Shown: positions 1 to 9,564, numbered from the stretch's first letter. The stretch is DNA of 64,000 bases from Desulfobacula toluolica Tol2 (GCF_000307105.1 NC_018645.1:4288001-4352000); one strand, 5' to 3'. Made by a program: numbers and translations. Notes: generated by a model from the letters alone, not told the origin.

Positions 1-993
1 CATCCCATTATCTTCGATTAATTTCCCGGTATTCCGGACAAGTTTATTAAAACTGCCTGAACAATAACCCATTGCTTTTTTTTGCATAACCCCATCAGGA
101 TCAACATTTAAACTCACCACTGGGACCCGCCGCATCCATGCCTGAATAAAAGTGTTACTGAACCCCTCATGTTTGCTGGTATTGATCAAAACATGAGCCT
201 TTTCAAGATACTTATTGACCTCATCATTGGACACCTCACCTCTGACTTCAATATTATTCCTCCGGGCTTTAAGAACAAGTTTATAATATTGTTCCGTACG
301 TCCCAGCATAATGAAATGAACATTTTTTATAGGTCTAAATTTTTCAGCCAGCTGAACAAAAATTTCCGGCTGTTTTACAGGTTTCCAGGTTCCTATCCAA
401 AGAATTATAATTTTTGAATTTACCTTTTTACAATCGGCAGGAACAGGATGACCATTTGGAATCACCAAAGAGTTTCTTCTATAATTTTCAGCCAGTTTTT
501 GTGCTTGGTAACAGGTCTGAGAGATTATAATATCGGCCTCTTTAATACCATACTGCACCAGTTTAAATTCAGGAATAAGATAAGGTTTTTGCCAGGGAAT
601 AGGCCAGGGTTGCACGTCATTTTCCTGGGCGATATGGAAAATAAACTGACAATTATTTTTTTTTGCATAATAAGCAGCAATCCCGGTAAAAGCAATGCCG
701 CTGCGCTGATAGATAACATCCGGCTTTAATTTGTTCAACTTTTTTAATAAATTCAGTGTATAGGGATATTTTATATTTCCAAATTTATTCCATAATTTTT
801 TTTTGATAATGGGATGGAGTATAGTTCCATTTTGATTTTCATATTCATCTTTATTGGCTAAGAACAAATAATGTGTTTCCCATTTCTGCCGCATGGCTTC
901 TTGTTCGATGAAGTGGGATTGCAGTTCCGCTCCCCCTTGACACTGCCCCCAATAACTTCCAAGGATTATCGATAGTTTTTTTTTTTGCTCCAT
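1..993 (-). CDS. Glycosyltransferase family 4 (GT-B fold), C-terminus cut by window edge
   Basis: This reading frame stays open for 331 codons from an ATG at 993 to the left edge of the window, so the C-terminus is missing. The visible C-terminal half has a GT4 pattern: the strand ILWIGTWKPVKQPEIF starts the donor-binding domain, followed by FIMLGRTEQYY and the acidic loop NTSKHEGFSNTFIQAW, which corresponds to the E-x7-E-like nucleotide-sugar site. The N-terminus has the GGAELQ motif typical of GT4 acceptor domains. It should move a sugar from a nucleotide donor onto a growing lipid-linked glycan in the cytoplasm. It lies 22 bp downstream of the sulfotransferase gene and heads the polysaccharide locus. 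Donor and acceptor cannot be read from the sequence. Plus-strand ORFs here are shadows. Confidence 0.88.
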   Translation of the reverse strand, partial: MEQKKKLSIILGSYWGQCQGGAELQSHFIEQEAMRQKWETHYLFLANKDEYENQNGTILHPIIKKKLWNKFGNIKYPYTLNLLKKLNKLKPDVIYQRSGIAFTGIAAYYAKKNNCQFIFHIAQENDVQPWPIPWQKPYLIPEFKLVQYGIKEADIIISQTCYQAQKLAENYRRNSLVIPNGHPVPADCKKVNSKIIILWIGTWKPVKQPEIFVQLAEKFRPIKNVHFIMLGRTEQYYKLVLKARRNNIEVRGEVSNDEVNKYLEKAHVLINTSKHEGFSNTFIQAWMRRVPVVSLNVDPDGVMQKKAMGYCSGSFNKLVRNTGKLIEDNGM

Positions 994-1015
994 CTTTTAT
1001 TCCCATTTATAAAGC

Positions 1016-1918
1016 TTAAAATAATTGCCAATAACGACCCAAGACCCTTCCTATCACAAGTTTAATTGCCCAGCTTATTTTGCGTAACTCAAGCTGAGAA
1101 GATGAAAAACAAATGTCCAAAGATGGAGAAGATTCATCTTTAAGAACAGATACAATCTTTTTTAAATCAGGATCATTTTTAATGTCGTGTTTTATTTCAT
1201 CAGGCAATAAATCCAAATAACCGGTGTTATGGTATATTGTTTGATGACTTTCCTGTCTCTCGAAATTATCCTGTTCAATACTTTCTTCATTTTTACCGTA
1301 AAGATGTATTTTAGCTGACTTGTTACCAAATAAGGTATGATGCTTTTTATTCCAATATTTTTCTTTTCCAGAATGAAAGACAAGGCCGGTTTTCCGGCAC
1401 AAATCAGACAAAAGGATTTCAGGGGACTTTACAAGGTCGCTATATGAAATAACGATATAATTTTTGATAAAAGAAAAATAGAGCCGATGATAATTTTTCC
1501 AAAATTTTTTCCAATGCTTTCGCACCCGTTTATGCATGGAATATGCAAAAGCAGCCGGTTCTTTCCAGATTAATATATGGAACACGTCAATACCTTGTGA
1601 TTTTAAATATTCTGATTGTTGTTTAATCCACCATGGTTCTTTACTGGAATCAACAATAAAAGAAACTTCAGGCATTTGTCTGAAAATGGCTTTGTAAAGA
1701 TGCTTTTCCCCTGCTTTACGTATTTTAAACCAAAAATCACAATCTGGATTTCCACAACCGCATTTAGGTTTTAATTCAAAATTGATGGGTCGGTAAGGAC
1801 GAAAAAGTGCATACACCTCACCTGCAGAAAATCCTTCAGGACTGTTGCTCAACATCATATCCAGCATTGTTGAGCCACTATAAGAACTGCCTCCGATAAA
1901 AAAAACTTTTTTATTCAT
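1016..1918 (-). CDS. Sulfotransferase family protein
   Basis: About 300 residues with a sulfotransferase P-loop right at the N-terminus (FFIGGSSYSGSTMLDMML), the expected 5'-phosphosulfate-binding loop for PAPS. A second match is FIVDSSKEPWW near residue 100, resembling the VDSSK segment of bacterial sulfotransferases. The family transfers sulfate from PAPS to hydroxyl or amino groups, here most plausibly on an exopolysaccharide or lipid-linked glycan. A GTG start at 1933 would add five residues; I prefer the ATG at 1918 because it places the P-loop where relatives have it. A CxC pair (PKCGCGNPDC) may bind metal. It is probably in one transcript with the glycosyltransferase. The acceptor is unknown. 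Confidence 0.78.
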   Translation of the reverse strand: MNKKVFFIGGSSYSGSTMLDMMLSNSPEGFSAGEVYALFRPYRPINFELKPKCGCGNPDCDFWFKIRKAGEKHLYKAIFRQMPEVSFIVDSSKEPWWIKQQSEYLKSQGIDVFHILIWKEPAAFAYSMHKRVRKHWKKFWKNYHRLYFSFIKNYIVISYSDLVKSPEILLSDLCRKTGLVFHSGKEKYWNKKHHTLFGNKSAKIHLYGKNEESIEQDNFERQESHQTIYHNTGYLDLLPDEIKHDIKNDPDLKKIVSVLKDESSPSLDICFSSSQLELRKISWAIKLVIGRVLGRYWQLF

Positions 1919-2014
1919 ATGAAAACCAAGCACCCATCTTTAGAGTCATACAAGTTTATTAAAAAAAAATTCATACCACAGTTTTAAACGCATTTTATTT
2001 TTGTTCCTTTGCAA

Positions 2015-2968
2015 TCATGAAATTTGTTCAATCGAATAGTCATAGTATTTCTGTATATAAAAAGAGGTTGCAATAATGATTGGAAGGCCTATCACAGAAA
2101 GATATATCACCATATATATATGATTTGACGGGTTATAAATATGAGTTAATAAAGAAAAAACAAGACGATGAAAAAGATACATACAAAATGAAGCGTATGA
2201 AATTGCAGAATAAACATATTTATGAATTATTTTAGAACAATATTCACCGATCAACAGTACGCTTGGTATTGAACTCATAATAAATGCCATCAAGAATATT
2301 TTATTGAACCTGTTAAGTGAAAAATATAAAAATAATGCCATTGCAAACAGCATTACAGACCCCATGATTATTTTTTTATTGTTAAAATACTTTTCTTTTA
2401 CATTATGCTTGGCAAAAATAATACCCATGAAGAATACCGGCAAATAAACAAGCAAACGAATATCAAACAAACCAAATATTTTTCTTAAAATACAGATAAT
2501 AACAGATAGTACAAGCAATACTGCGCTTGATTTTAACAGGCTATATTTATATACAAACAGAGGATAAAAAAGATAAAAAATACAGATCATCGTCACAAAC
2601 CAAAGGGTAAAGACTGATTTATCAAGCAATATATTCAAAAACGGCAGATGCAATAAAAAACTTTTAAAAGATATTAACTTAGAAAAAAAGAACAACAATA
2701 ATCCCAAAACATAAAGAGGATAAATTCTTAAAAATCTTTTAAAAATAAAATCCAATATATCTTTTGTATTGTTTATACAGGTTCTTAGACTTAACAAATA
2801 TCCTGATATAAAAACAAACAGACCCAAAAATATATATGTTATGACGTCATCGACATTGTTGTGATAAATATCTCCGGCATAGTCATCTATATGATGTATT
2901 CCAACAATATAAAATATTGCCAAACATCTTAAAAAATCTATATAATTCATTCTGATGTCATCTTTCAT
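2015..2968 (-). CDS. Acyltransferase 3 (OafA/YrhL-type) membrane O-acyltransferase
   Basis: About 317 residues, almost entirely hydrophobic, with about ten predicted membrane segments. The N-terminal motif NYIDFLRCLAIFYIVGIHH matches the R-x10-H signature of acyltransferase-3 proteins, whose His takes part in acyl transfer. These integral inner-membrane enzymes acetylate or succinylate surface sugars. The ATG at 2968 is preceded by GGAAGG at good spacing and is chosen over a GTG at 2989. Very AT-rich. It sits between the sulfotransferase and a hexapeptide acyltransferase, so it probably decorates the same glycan. Confidence 0.82.
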   Translation of the reverse strand: MKDDIRMNYIDFLRCLAIFYIVGIHHIDDYAGDIYHNNVDDVITYIFLGLFVFISGYLLSLRTCINNTKDILDFIFKRFLRIYPLYVLGLLLFFFSKLISFKSFLLHLPFLNILLDKSVFTLWFVTMICIFYLFYPLFVYKYSLLKSSAVLLVLSVIICILRKIFGLFDIRLLVYLPVFFMGIIFAKHNVKEKYFNNKKIIMGSVMLFAMALFLYFSLNRFNKIFLMAFIMSSIPSVLLIGEYCSKIIHKYVYSAISYASFCMYLFHRLVFSLLTHIYNPSNHIYMVIYLSVIGLPIIIATSFYIQKYYDYSIEQIS

Positions 2969-3009
2969 AGCGATCCTTCCATCAAGCACTCCCTTGATTC
3001 ATCATTATT

Positions 3010-3618
3010 TTATGGCACCAAAGATTTTCTTGCTATAATATCATTTTTGATGTTTTTTGCAGGATGGCCAAAGATTAATATGTCCGGTGACTTAAAACTA
3101 TCTACGACGACGCTACCAAGCCCTACATAGCTGTTTTGTGCGATCTCAACGCCTTGAGTCATCCTAACAGCCGAACCAACGTAACACTTTTCATTTATCA
3201 CTATTTCCGTTTTCTCCCGCTGACCTCCATGAGTCCAAAACTGGCTCCCCCTACCAGCAATACGAGTGTGGTCTTTTATCGTCAGCCCTCCGGATGCATC
3301 AAAAAAATGGCATTTTGTTATATGAACATTTTTTCCAATTGTACAAAATGCTTTTCCTGCACTGCTGGAAGTGCAAACAAACTCGTTAAAGCTTCCAATA
3401 TCACTTTTTTTACCGATAATCAGGTCAAATCCGCCAATAAATCTATTAAAGCTTCCTAAACAGGATTCATTAATTCGTGCCGTACGAACGGCAATAATTG
3501 AGCCAATCCCAATCTTTGAAGAATAGGAAATACTGTATCCCATAATATTATTATATAAAAATATTCTAATAATATTCACGGGAACGATCGAAATAAGCAA
3601 CGAGATGTATTTTTTCAT
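3010..3618 (-). CDS. Hexapeptide-repeat (left-handed beta-helix) acyltransferase
   Basis: 202 residues. After a short hydrophobic N-terminus, residues from about 35 to the end show repeated hexapeptides (IGSIIA, IGKKSD, IGSFNE, IGKNVH) and finish with the VGLGSVVVDSF..PDILIFGHPAKNIK ending seen in WcaF/NodL-type acetyltransferases. These act as trimers and transfer acetyl from acetyl-CoA to sugar hydroxyl or amino groups. A His just before the C-terminal coils (WTHGG) is a candidate catalytic base. Substrate unknown. It precedes the first flippase in the same direction. Confidence 0.8.
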   Translation of the reverse strand: MKKYISLLISIVPVNIIRIFLYNNIMGYSISYSSKIGIGSIIAVRTARINESCLGSFNRFIGGFDLIIGKKSDIGSFNEFVCTSSSAGKAFCTIGKNVHITKCHFFDASGGLTIKDHTRIAGRGSQFWTHGGQREKTEIVINEKCYVGSAVRMTQGVEIAQNSYVGLGSVVVDSFKSPDILIFGHPAKNIKNDIIARKSLVP

Positions 3619-3651
3619 ATTCTAAAAGTGATAGGTTATAAAATACCTTTA

Positions 3652-5187
3652 TTAATCAGGCAACATCCTTAATTTTCGAAATACAAAAAGTAACTTTGGA
3701 CTATTTTGTGAGATCATTGCAAAATTTTTTTTTTCATTATTCAAAAAATAATCGCATTTAAATTGAAAAATAAACGCGATGGAAAATATCAAACTACCCA
3801 TTAATAATTTCACGACCGTATGAATCACAAAAATGTTTATATAATATGCAGAACTGACTATTACCATCCAGAAAAAAATAATCTTTAATAAAAAAATTCC
3901 CATCCCCTTAAAATGGGCGTCACCTCGAACAAAATACCATACAAATAAATTTTTACCGAAATTTGCGGTTTCCGTTGCAAACACCGCACCCCATATTCCA
4001 AACAATTTGATTAAAATCACATCCGCAATTAAATTATAAACGGCAAATATTTTGCTATAAAAAATGATATCAGCTTTTTCTTGGAATTGTGCAATTAAAG
4101 AGATAGGGAGCGATAATGAATTGTTCACAACAGCGAGAAAAAACATGGTGGTTAAAACTGATGAATATGCAATAAATTTTCCATTATAAACAAGGGATAT
4201 AATATCCTTAACATATAGTAACATAAAAAAAAAACATGGAAGGCTGAAAATCAAATTTACCTTTACTATCGTTTGAAAAAAAACTGAATTTTGATTAGTT
4301 GATGAAGCCGCGGTGGAAAAAAAAGCCGGCCTTATAACATCAATCAAATACACTAACGGTAATAAACTGCTGATTAAACTTTTTAAATTATAACAAAAGG
4401 CATAGGCACCAACAACAATGGGATTTAAAAACATGGCAATAATAAAATTATCAAATCCTGAAGTAAGCAAGCCGACCCCGGCGTCATTGAAGTTATAAAA
4501 CATTGAATATTTGATTAATCGTTTTTTCTCATAATTGCTCAACTTATCCATGCTTCCTTTATAAACGGGAATTTTTTTGACATATAATATTTGAAGTGCT
4601 GTAAAAACAATTAGATATGCCAATAAATCCGTCATAATGGCATACCAAATATTTTTTTCAAAAAGAATAATCAACCCATACCCCACAGATTTGATAAGCG
4701 GGAAAGCACATCCAATTTTTTTTGAATATTGATGAAGGTAATAAGAAGATAAACATATTTCAAGCAAATTACGCTGCATATGAACAAAAATAATAAGGGT
4801 AAAAAACATAAAATGGTGTTTATATTCCGTAATTTTTATTATAGGAGCTATCTCTTCCCATAAAACAAGTGTAATGCCAAGTAAGATTACATTAGCCATC
4901 AATCTTAAAAACGAAACTGTTCTATATAAATTATGTGCAATTTTATATTCACCTTTTTGATAATATTCAGGAATATATCTTTGTAAGGTGTTGACGACAC
5001 CCAAAGACATTACCGTTCCTATCAAAGATAGTGTCGAATAAAGCAAATTATAAATTCCATAATCATATTCGGATAGTGCCCTGACAAGCAAAATTATGGT
5101 AAAAAAACCTAAACATTTGCTCAAAGTTTGAAATATTAAAGTATATTTAATCGCGTTATTGGTTTTTTTTATAAAATTTATATTCAA
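3652..5187 (-). CDS. Wzx-type polysaccharide flippase, paralogue 1
   Basis: 511 residues with 12 to 14 likely membrane helices, of the MOP/PST (oligosaccharide flippase) family. These proteins move undecaprenyl-pyrophosphate-linked oligosaccharide units across the inner membrane. The N-terminus (KYTLIFQTLSKCLGFFTIILL, VRALSEYDYGIYNLLYS) is characteristic. A paralogue encoded at 9565-11097 is almost the same length and alignable throughout, for example VRALSEFDYGVYNLLYS. Very AT-rich coding sequence, consistent with an accessory, possibly transferred locus. A single pathway needs one flippase, so two suggest two glycans or duplication during locus assembly. Confidence 0.88.
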   Translation of the reverse strand: MNINFIKKTNNAIKYTLIFQTLSKCLGFFTIILLVRALSEYDYGIYNLLYSTLSLIGTVMSLGVVNTLQRYIPEYYQKGEYKIAHNLYRTVSFLRLMANVILLGITLVLWEEIAPIIKITEYKHHFMFFTLIIFVHMQRNLLEICLSSYYLHQYSKKIGCAFPLIKSVGYGLIILFEKNIWYAIMTDLLAYLIVFTALQILYVKKIPVYKGSMDKLSNYEKKRLIKYSMFYNFNDAGVGLLTSGFDNFIIAMFLNPIVVGAYAFCYNLKSLISSLLPLVYLIDVIRPAFFSTAASSTNQNSVFFQTIVKVNLIFSLPCFFFMLLYVKDIISLVYNGKFIAYSSVLTTMFFLAVVNNSLSLPISLIAQFQEKADIIFYSKIFAVYNLIADVILIKLFGIWGAVFATETANFGKNLFVWYFVRGDAHFKGMGIFLLKIIFFWMVIVSSAYYINIFVIHTVVKLLMGSLIFSIAFIFQFKCDYFLNNEKKNFAMISQNSPKLLFVFRKLRMLPD

Positions 5188-5362
5188 AAAATCAATTCCC
5201 TAAAACGTATTTAATAATAAAACAAACCATCTATTTTTGACAACGGTATTATTAAAATGAATTTTCATTACCGATTCCGGAACAATGGACAACAGAAGGA
5301 AGTACGGGCAGCGTATAAAGCGAATGCCATTGCACATGTATGCGTAGAATACACACACATGC

Positions 5363-6184
5363 TTACTTTTTGATGAGCTGCTGATTGTATGCGAAAACGT
5401 AATCCTGAGCCCAAGGCTCTTCAAAAGGAATCTGTACAATCTTGAACCCATTCTCTATAAAATATTGAGTGACCTCAGTCTTGGTACGAAAGAAGTCGTT
5501 ATCTGTCCTATCGGCTTTGAAATCGTGGCAAGCTATCCTCCCTGCATAGGCAATATTCTTAATCATCCAGCCTATACTTTTAACGCCAAACTTCTCTGCC
5601 CCCTCAACGTTCATTTAAGATAGTCAATCCGGTAAATGTTATATTCTTTACAGATGTCGTCCAATCTGCGGCCAACTAAGCTTACAGTTCCATTAGGTTT
5701 TGAGGCTATTACAATAGTGATAAATGGCTTCTCCAAGGAATACTTCTTTGTCCGCATCTACAACTGCAATATTAAAGGGAACAAAGTTCTTGAGTCCATT
5801 ATATTCGCATGTTTTCTTTAAACATTTAAAAATCTTTGGGTGGGCCTCAATCAAAAACACTGGGCCGCTTTGTTTTACAGCAAGTGAGAACGAAATCATC
5901 TCACAGCCGATCCCAGTACCCACATCAATAACCGTATCTCCAGGGTTAGACTTATAGAAAGGAAACCAATAGGTTCGTTGTGAAGCCAGTAATTTCGCAA
6001 GGTCTAAGCGTGATAGAGGTTCCTACTCTGCTATTGCGCCAGTTGGAAGTTGATGAATCCAGCACTCATCAAAGATAATCCTTGCACCACTCCCCTCTGA
6101 TGACATCGCTCTCAGCGCAATCAACTTTCCCAATAGATATCTTCCACCCGGGTGGTATAATGGGGTGGATTCCACCTGTTGCAT
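5363..6184 (-). pseudogene. FkbM-family methyltransferase, decayed
   Basis: Three minus-strand pieces join into one FkbM-type SAM methyltransferase of about 270 residues. An ATG at 6184 opens MQQVESTPLYHPGGRYLLG..., interrupted in frame by TAG at 6023-6025. The reading then resumes with EPLSRLDLAKLL and the SAM-binding segment GDTVIDVGTGIGCEM, continuing to about 5700. There the frame shifts to NGTVSLVGRRLDDICKEYNI..., and near 5617 it shifts again (an A-run one base short) into MNVEGAEKFGVKS, the family's D-x-E-G-A-E motif, ending at 5363. One stop and two frameshifts make function very unlikely unless the sequence contains errors. Active relatives O-methylate sugars or hydroxyls. No comparable decay is seen in adjacent genes. 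Confidence 0.85.
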
Positions 6185-6396
6185 CAGCAAAAATCAGACC
6201 AATTTTAAAATCCTTATAAATCCGTTGAAGGCGCAATATCATAAATAAATAGCCCGCAAGAAAATTCTGTAACTGCTGTCTGAAATTTGGAAATAGTGGG
6301 CTGTGACCAAACCGTTTATAAGCAAATTGAGCCGATGGAACATTTTAATTTGATACTGCGCCGAACTGTCTTCAATGGGCAAATTACTTTAAAAAT

Positions 6397-6996
6397 TTAA
6401 TATATTGCGAACGCTTTTTCATCATAGTCTGTTCTATTAACATATCCTTTTGATCCCTTTTTTGAAATTACTCTTCCAGGAATACCGACAACAACAGAGT
6501 TATCAGGAACGTCTTTTGTTACGACACAATTAGCGCCAATAGCGACATTATTTCCAACTTTAATATCACCAAAAATTTTTGCGCCGGGGCCAATATAAAT
6601 ATTATCGCCTAATACTGGATAGCCTTTATGTTTTCCTCGATTCGCTTTTCCTAAAGTTACCCCTTGAGAAATATTGCAATTTTTTCCTATCGTAGTTTTG
6701 GGATGGACTGTAATTCCACCAAAGTGGCCAATACAAAACCCACTTCCAATATTAGTCTCCGGTGGTATTGAAATACCTAATTTATATTTCAATCGGTTAA
6801 GTAAAAATTTTGCAACTGGATAACAAAAATATTTTAAATACATATTACTTTTAGTATAGGAACAGGTGCGCATCCAATAGTTATACCTAAACACATTCCA
6901 TCGAAATAAATGCCAAAGAAAGAACTTAAAACTTACTTCACCTTTAATACGATAAAGATCCGAACATATCAAAAATTTATAATATTTATATTGCAT
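6397..6996 (-). CDS. Serine O-acetyltransferase-like (CysE/WcaB) hexapeptide acetyltransferase
   Basis: 199 residues. The second half is a left-handed beta-helix with the CysE-type active-site region IGSGFCIGHFGGITVHPKT, then IGKNCNISQGVTLGK and the ending VPDNSVVVGIPGRVISKKG. The N-terminal 70 residues are shorter and more basic than in metabolic CysE, and the gene lies in a glycan locus, so a role in acetylating a sugar (as WcaB or EpsC-like proteins do) is more likely than cysteine synthesis. Acetyl-CoA is the expected donor. An AAGGC sequence before the ATG is the probable ribosome binding site. Confidence 0.75.
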   Translation of the reverse strand: MQYKYYKFLICSDLYRIKGEVSFKFFLWHLFRWNVFRYNYWMRTCSYTKSNMYLKYFCYPVAKFLLNRLKYKLGISIPPETNIGSGFCIGHFGGITVHPKTTIGKNCNISQGVTLGKANRGKHKGYPVLGDNIYIGPGAKIFGDIKVGNNVAIGANCVVTKDVPDNSVVVGIPGRVISKKGSKGYVNRTDYDEKAFAIY

Positions 6997-7080
6997 ATTT
7001 TTTGCCTTCTTATTATCAATCTTGGGGCTTTTAAATTTTCTTGTTTATTTTGCTCATAATTTGGTTGTCCATTGAACCAA

Positions 7081-7117
7081 CTTGAGTTACAGGTAATCTA
7101 TCTACCTGTAACTCAAG
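7081..7117. repeat. Perfect 15-bp inverted repeat with 7-nt loop
   Basis: The arms CTTGAGTTACAGGTA (7081-7095) and its exact complement (7103-7117) enclose a 7-nt loop. It lies between the methyltransferase stop and the acetyltransferase start, both on the minus strand. No T-run follows on either strand, so it is not a standard intrinsic terminator; an mRNA stabiliser, processing site or operator is possible. Confidence 0.75.
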
Positions 7118-7200
7118 CATTAAACACGCTGACAGCACATATTTTTTCAAAAAACAATTATTATACAAGCCGTTTTCAAGCGATTGCAGATCTAATTTGC

Positions 7201-8109
7201 TTACATGGCATCTTTTCGAGCGATAAAAGTAAATGCACCTGTAGTATTTTGTATTCTCGTCTCTTCCAAGGCTTTTTTTGAAAAAAAGCTACCAATACGC
7301 CACCAGATCTTATGAAAAATATTAACGGGCATTAAAATAGAATTTGTTAGAAAACGAGGCATTTTAGGAAACAACGTGTTTGCTTGTGCTGTAAGTACCG
7401 ACCATTCAGCACTGGGACAAAGCTTTTCAATCTTAAAGCCACCGGCTTGAAGAGAATTGTATGTTCCCAAATGGGTGTGATGATAAAAACTATCCCCATG
7501 GAAGGGCTCAAGAAATGCAACCGTTCCAATAAATATCCCATTTGGTTTTAAAACTCTATAGGCCTCCTTCATCATGACAAAAGGGAATCTTATATGCTCA
7601 AGAACCGCAATAGATAAAATAAATTCAAAGCTATCATCTTTAAAAGGCAGAGAATGGGCATCGCCAAGCAGTTGACATTCTTTAGATTCATAATCCAGGC
7701 CGAGATACTCAAACCCTGCATATTCGCTGACTTCCCGATGAATGGTACTGCCGCAACCAAGATCCAACATTAAACTGTTATCTGTTTTTGCCCTGGGAAA
7801 ATAACTTATCAATTCTTTTGTCAGATGAAATGGAACGTTAATATCGGAAAAATCTACTTGTGGGTTGTTATTTTTTTGCAATACATTGAATTTAAATCCT
7901 TGCTCTGGAAGCAACGGTGTCCCCAAGGTAAATTTACAGGGATACTCTTTTTTTTTTTGAAGTCGAAAATCCAAGGCTCCAGATTCAGTTGATTTATAAT
8001 CAGAGTGACAATGAATGCACATTATATTTTGATCTGCCTTCTCAAGCGTTGCTCCACAATATGGACATACCAAAATATCCCATACAGTATCTGAAATTTT
8101 ACTGTTCAT
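7201..8109 (-). CDS. Class I SAM-dependent methyltransferase with N-terminal Trm112-like zinc ribbon
   Basis: 302 residues. Residues 10-45 carry a zinc-ribbon pattern (CPYCGATLE...CIHCHSDY), as in methyltransferases with a fused Trm112-like domain. Residues 115-230 form a Rossmann methyltransferase with the SAM motif LDLGCGSTIHREV, an acidic residue at the end of beta-2 (GLDYESK) and the Methyltransf_11 signature ILSIAVLEHIRFP...RVLKPNGIFIG. A strong AGGAG lies before the ATG. Its placement suggests methylation of a glycan or a lipid-linked intermediate. Substrate unknown. Confidence 0.8.
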   Translation of the reverse strand: MNSKISDTVWDILVCPYCGATLEKADQNIMCIHCHSDYKSTESGALDFRLQKKKEYPCKFTLGTPLLPEQGFKFNVLQKNNNPQVDFSDINVPFHLTKELISYFPRAKTDNSLMLDLGCGSTIHREVSEYAGFEYLGLDYESKECQLLGDAHSLPFKDDSFEFILSIAVLEHIRFPFVMMKEAYRVLKPNGIFIGTVAFLEPFHGDSFYHHTHLGTYNSLQAGGFKIEKLCPSAEWSVLTAQANTLFPKMPRFLTNSILMPVNIFHKIWWRIGSFFSKKALEETRIQNTTGAFTFIARKDAM

Positions 8110-8257
8110 ACTTTTCTCCTAAAAAAATTCTTCCAAAGCGGCCAACGACATAAGACGAGACAATTTAAACCAATTTATGAGGATCTTCCAGAAGAGGCTT
8201 ATTCTACAGCTTGTCCCAGGTTAAAAAAACAGACTCCAAGGCAAACGAAATTTTTTG

Positions 8258-9358
8258 TTATTTTGATTGATGTACCAAATTCAAACATTTTTTTCCCAGG
8301 ATGTATAAAGGACTGCTGCTATAATTCGCGAAATCTGTAAAATGCCGTTTTTTAGACGCCTCAAACTCATCGTTTGACAAACCGATCGTTTCAAGAAACG
8401 ATTCCAGTATGGCTGGCGGTTCTCGAACTTCTTCCATCTCAGCTTTTTGAAGCGCTTCTTCCCTATTGATTTCACCATTTCTTATCAATGCGCTGTATGC
8501 CTGCGTTAATTCGCTATAGCCCCATTTTCGGCACATAAGGTAATCTTTAAGTAAATTCAGCAAACAGTCACCATGTTCATATTCATCAGACGGGGGCACC
8601 CATTCAATTTCTTTTTCTATAATTTTCTGAAGATTAGCAACTCCTGGATGTAAATAATTTAAGACATCTACTTTTTCAGGCCCTGTTCCGGTTAATTTCC
8701 AAAAGCCATGAACTATTGGTGAATAAAAAATATTGCGCATATAGTCTTGAATGTCCTTATATTCCTTTAAAACACTGAAAAAATATTTGCGATCACAATA
8801 AGTTGATGCACTTACTCCATCAATGGCCGAAGAATATTTGGCGGAATTGCCCGTCATTATCAGCCGAATACCATTCTGTTTAGCAATTTTTTTTGCCATT
8901 GATGCAATAAAGGTATTACAAGGCCCGCAAATCTCGCCGGCTTGGCTTAAAAATATTTTATAAAACTTAAACATCATATTTTCATTAGGCTTATAAATGA
9001 TTAGATCTACGCCCAATTTTTTGACGGCCCTCTTTATATTTTGGACAGCCAAGGGAGATTGGAAACCATTATTAAAATTATAGGCCAGAATATTTAAGTT
9101 GTATTTTTTTGCAAGCACATATAAAACATACATGCTGTCTTTTCCACCACTAACAGGAACCAAACAGTCATATTGCCCTTTGCCCTTAAATCTATCCAAA
9201 ATTTTTTCAAATTTTAACTCACGATCTTTGTTAGACTCCCTTGGAGCATTAATCTTTTTTTCTTCAAACAAACTACAATAATTGCACTCTCCATCCTTAC
9301 TTAGATGAACACTTGGAAAATCAGATGGTAATATACATTTAGAACATCTTGTTGACAT
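8258..9358 (-). CDS. N-acetyl sugar amidotransferase-like ATP-pyrophosphatase (WbpG/PseA family)
   Basis: 366 residues. A Cys motif at the start (CSKCILPSD..., then CNYCSLFEE) and the PP-loop VPVSGGKDSMYVLYVL at about residues 65-80 match the WbpG/PseA family, which adenylates a sugar carbonyl and replaces it with ammonia to make an acetamidino or amidino group. A second conserved region is AGEICGPCNTFI. The usual HisH- and HisF-like partner genes (WbpH/Z) are not in the window, so ammonia supply is unexplained. A GGAGG sits before the ATG. Another ATP-pyrophosphatase activity on the same glycan is possible. Confidence 0.75.
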   Translation of the reverse strand: MSTRCSKCILPSDFPSVHLSKDGECNYCSLFEEKKINAPRESNKDRELKFEKILDRFKGKGQYDCLVPVSGGKDSMYVLYVLAKKYNLNILAYNFNNGFQSPLAVQNIKRAVKKLGVDLIIYKPNENMMFKFYKIFLSQAGEICGPCNTFIASMAKKIAKQNGIRLIMTGNSAKYSSAIDGVSASTYCDRKYFFSVLKEYKDIQDYMRNIFYSPIVHGFWKLTGTGPEKVDVLNYLHPGVANLQKIIEKEIEWVPPSDEYEHGDCLLNLLKDYLMCRKWGYSELTQAYSALIRNGEINREEALQKAEMEEVREPPAILESFLETIGLSNDEFEASKKRHFTDFANYSSSPLYILGKKCLNLVHQSK

Positions 9359-9401
9359 ATTTTTCCTCCGAACTTTTAAATTTGTTCTCTTTAATTTTTT
9401 T

Positions 9402-9498
9402 TATATAACTGCCACGGGCAGACTTGGTCTTTTATCCATGTTTGCCCACAACAAAGATTGAAAGTCTCTGTATGGATTTTTTAAGACTTTCATATAAA
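9402..9498 (+). repeat. Twin-hairpin repeat, copy A
   Basis: Member of the intergenic family described in the findings. The family's plus orientation runs from ATAACTGCC to CATATAAAAA. Stem 1 is GGGCAGAC against GTTTGCCC, stem 2 is TGAAAGTC against GACTTTCA. It fills most of the gap between the amidotransferase start and flippase 2. Confidence 0.88.
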
Positions 9499-9564
9499 AA
9501 GAACCGTGAACCTATTAGAATTAAATTCCTTTCATCATCTAAACATAAATTCAATTCACAAGCC

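Noticed and set aside
169-729. Plus-strand ORFs in the first 1 kb
   Set aside because: They are shadows of a continuous minus-strand glycosyltransferase frame that runs off the left window edge.
5200-5451. 83-codon minus-strand ORF between flippase 1 and the FkbM pseudogene
   Set aside because: It overlaps the better supported FkbM C-terminal frame and has no recognisable protein features.
6023-6025. In-frame TAG in the FkbM gene as a recoded (pyrrolysine) codon
   Set aside because: Two frameshifts further along the same gene show general decay, and FkbM enzymes are not known to use pyrrolysine.
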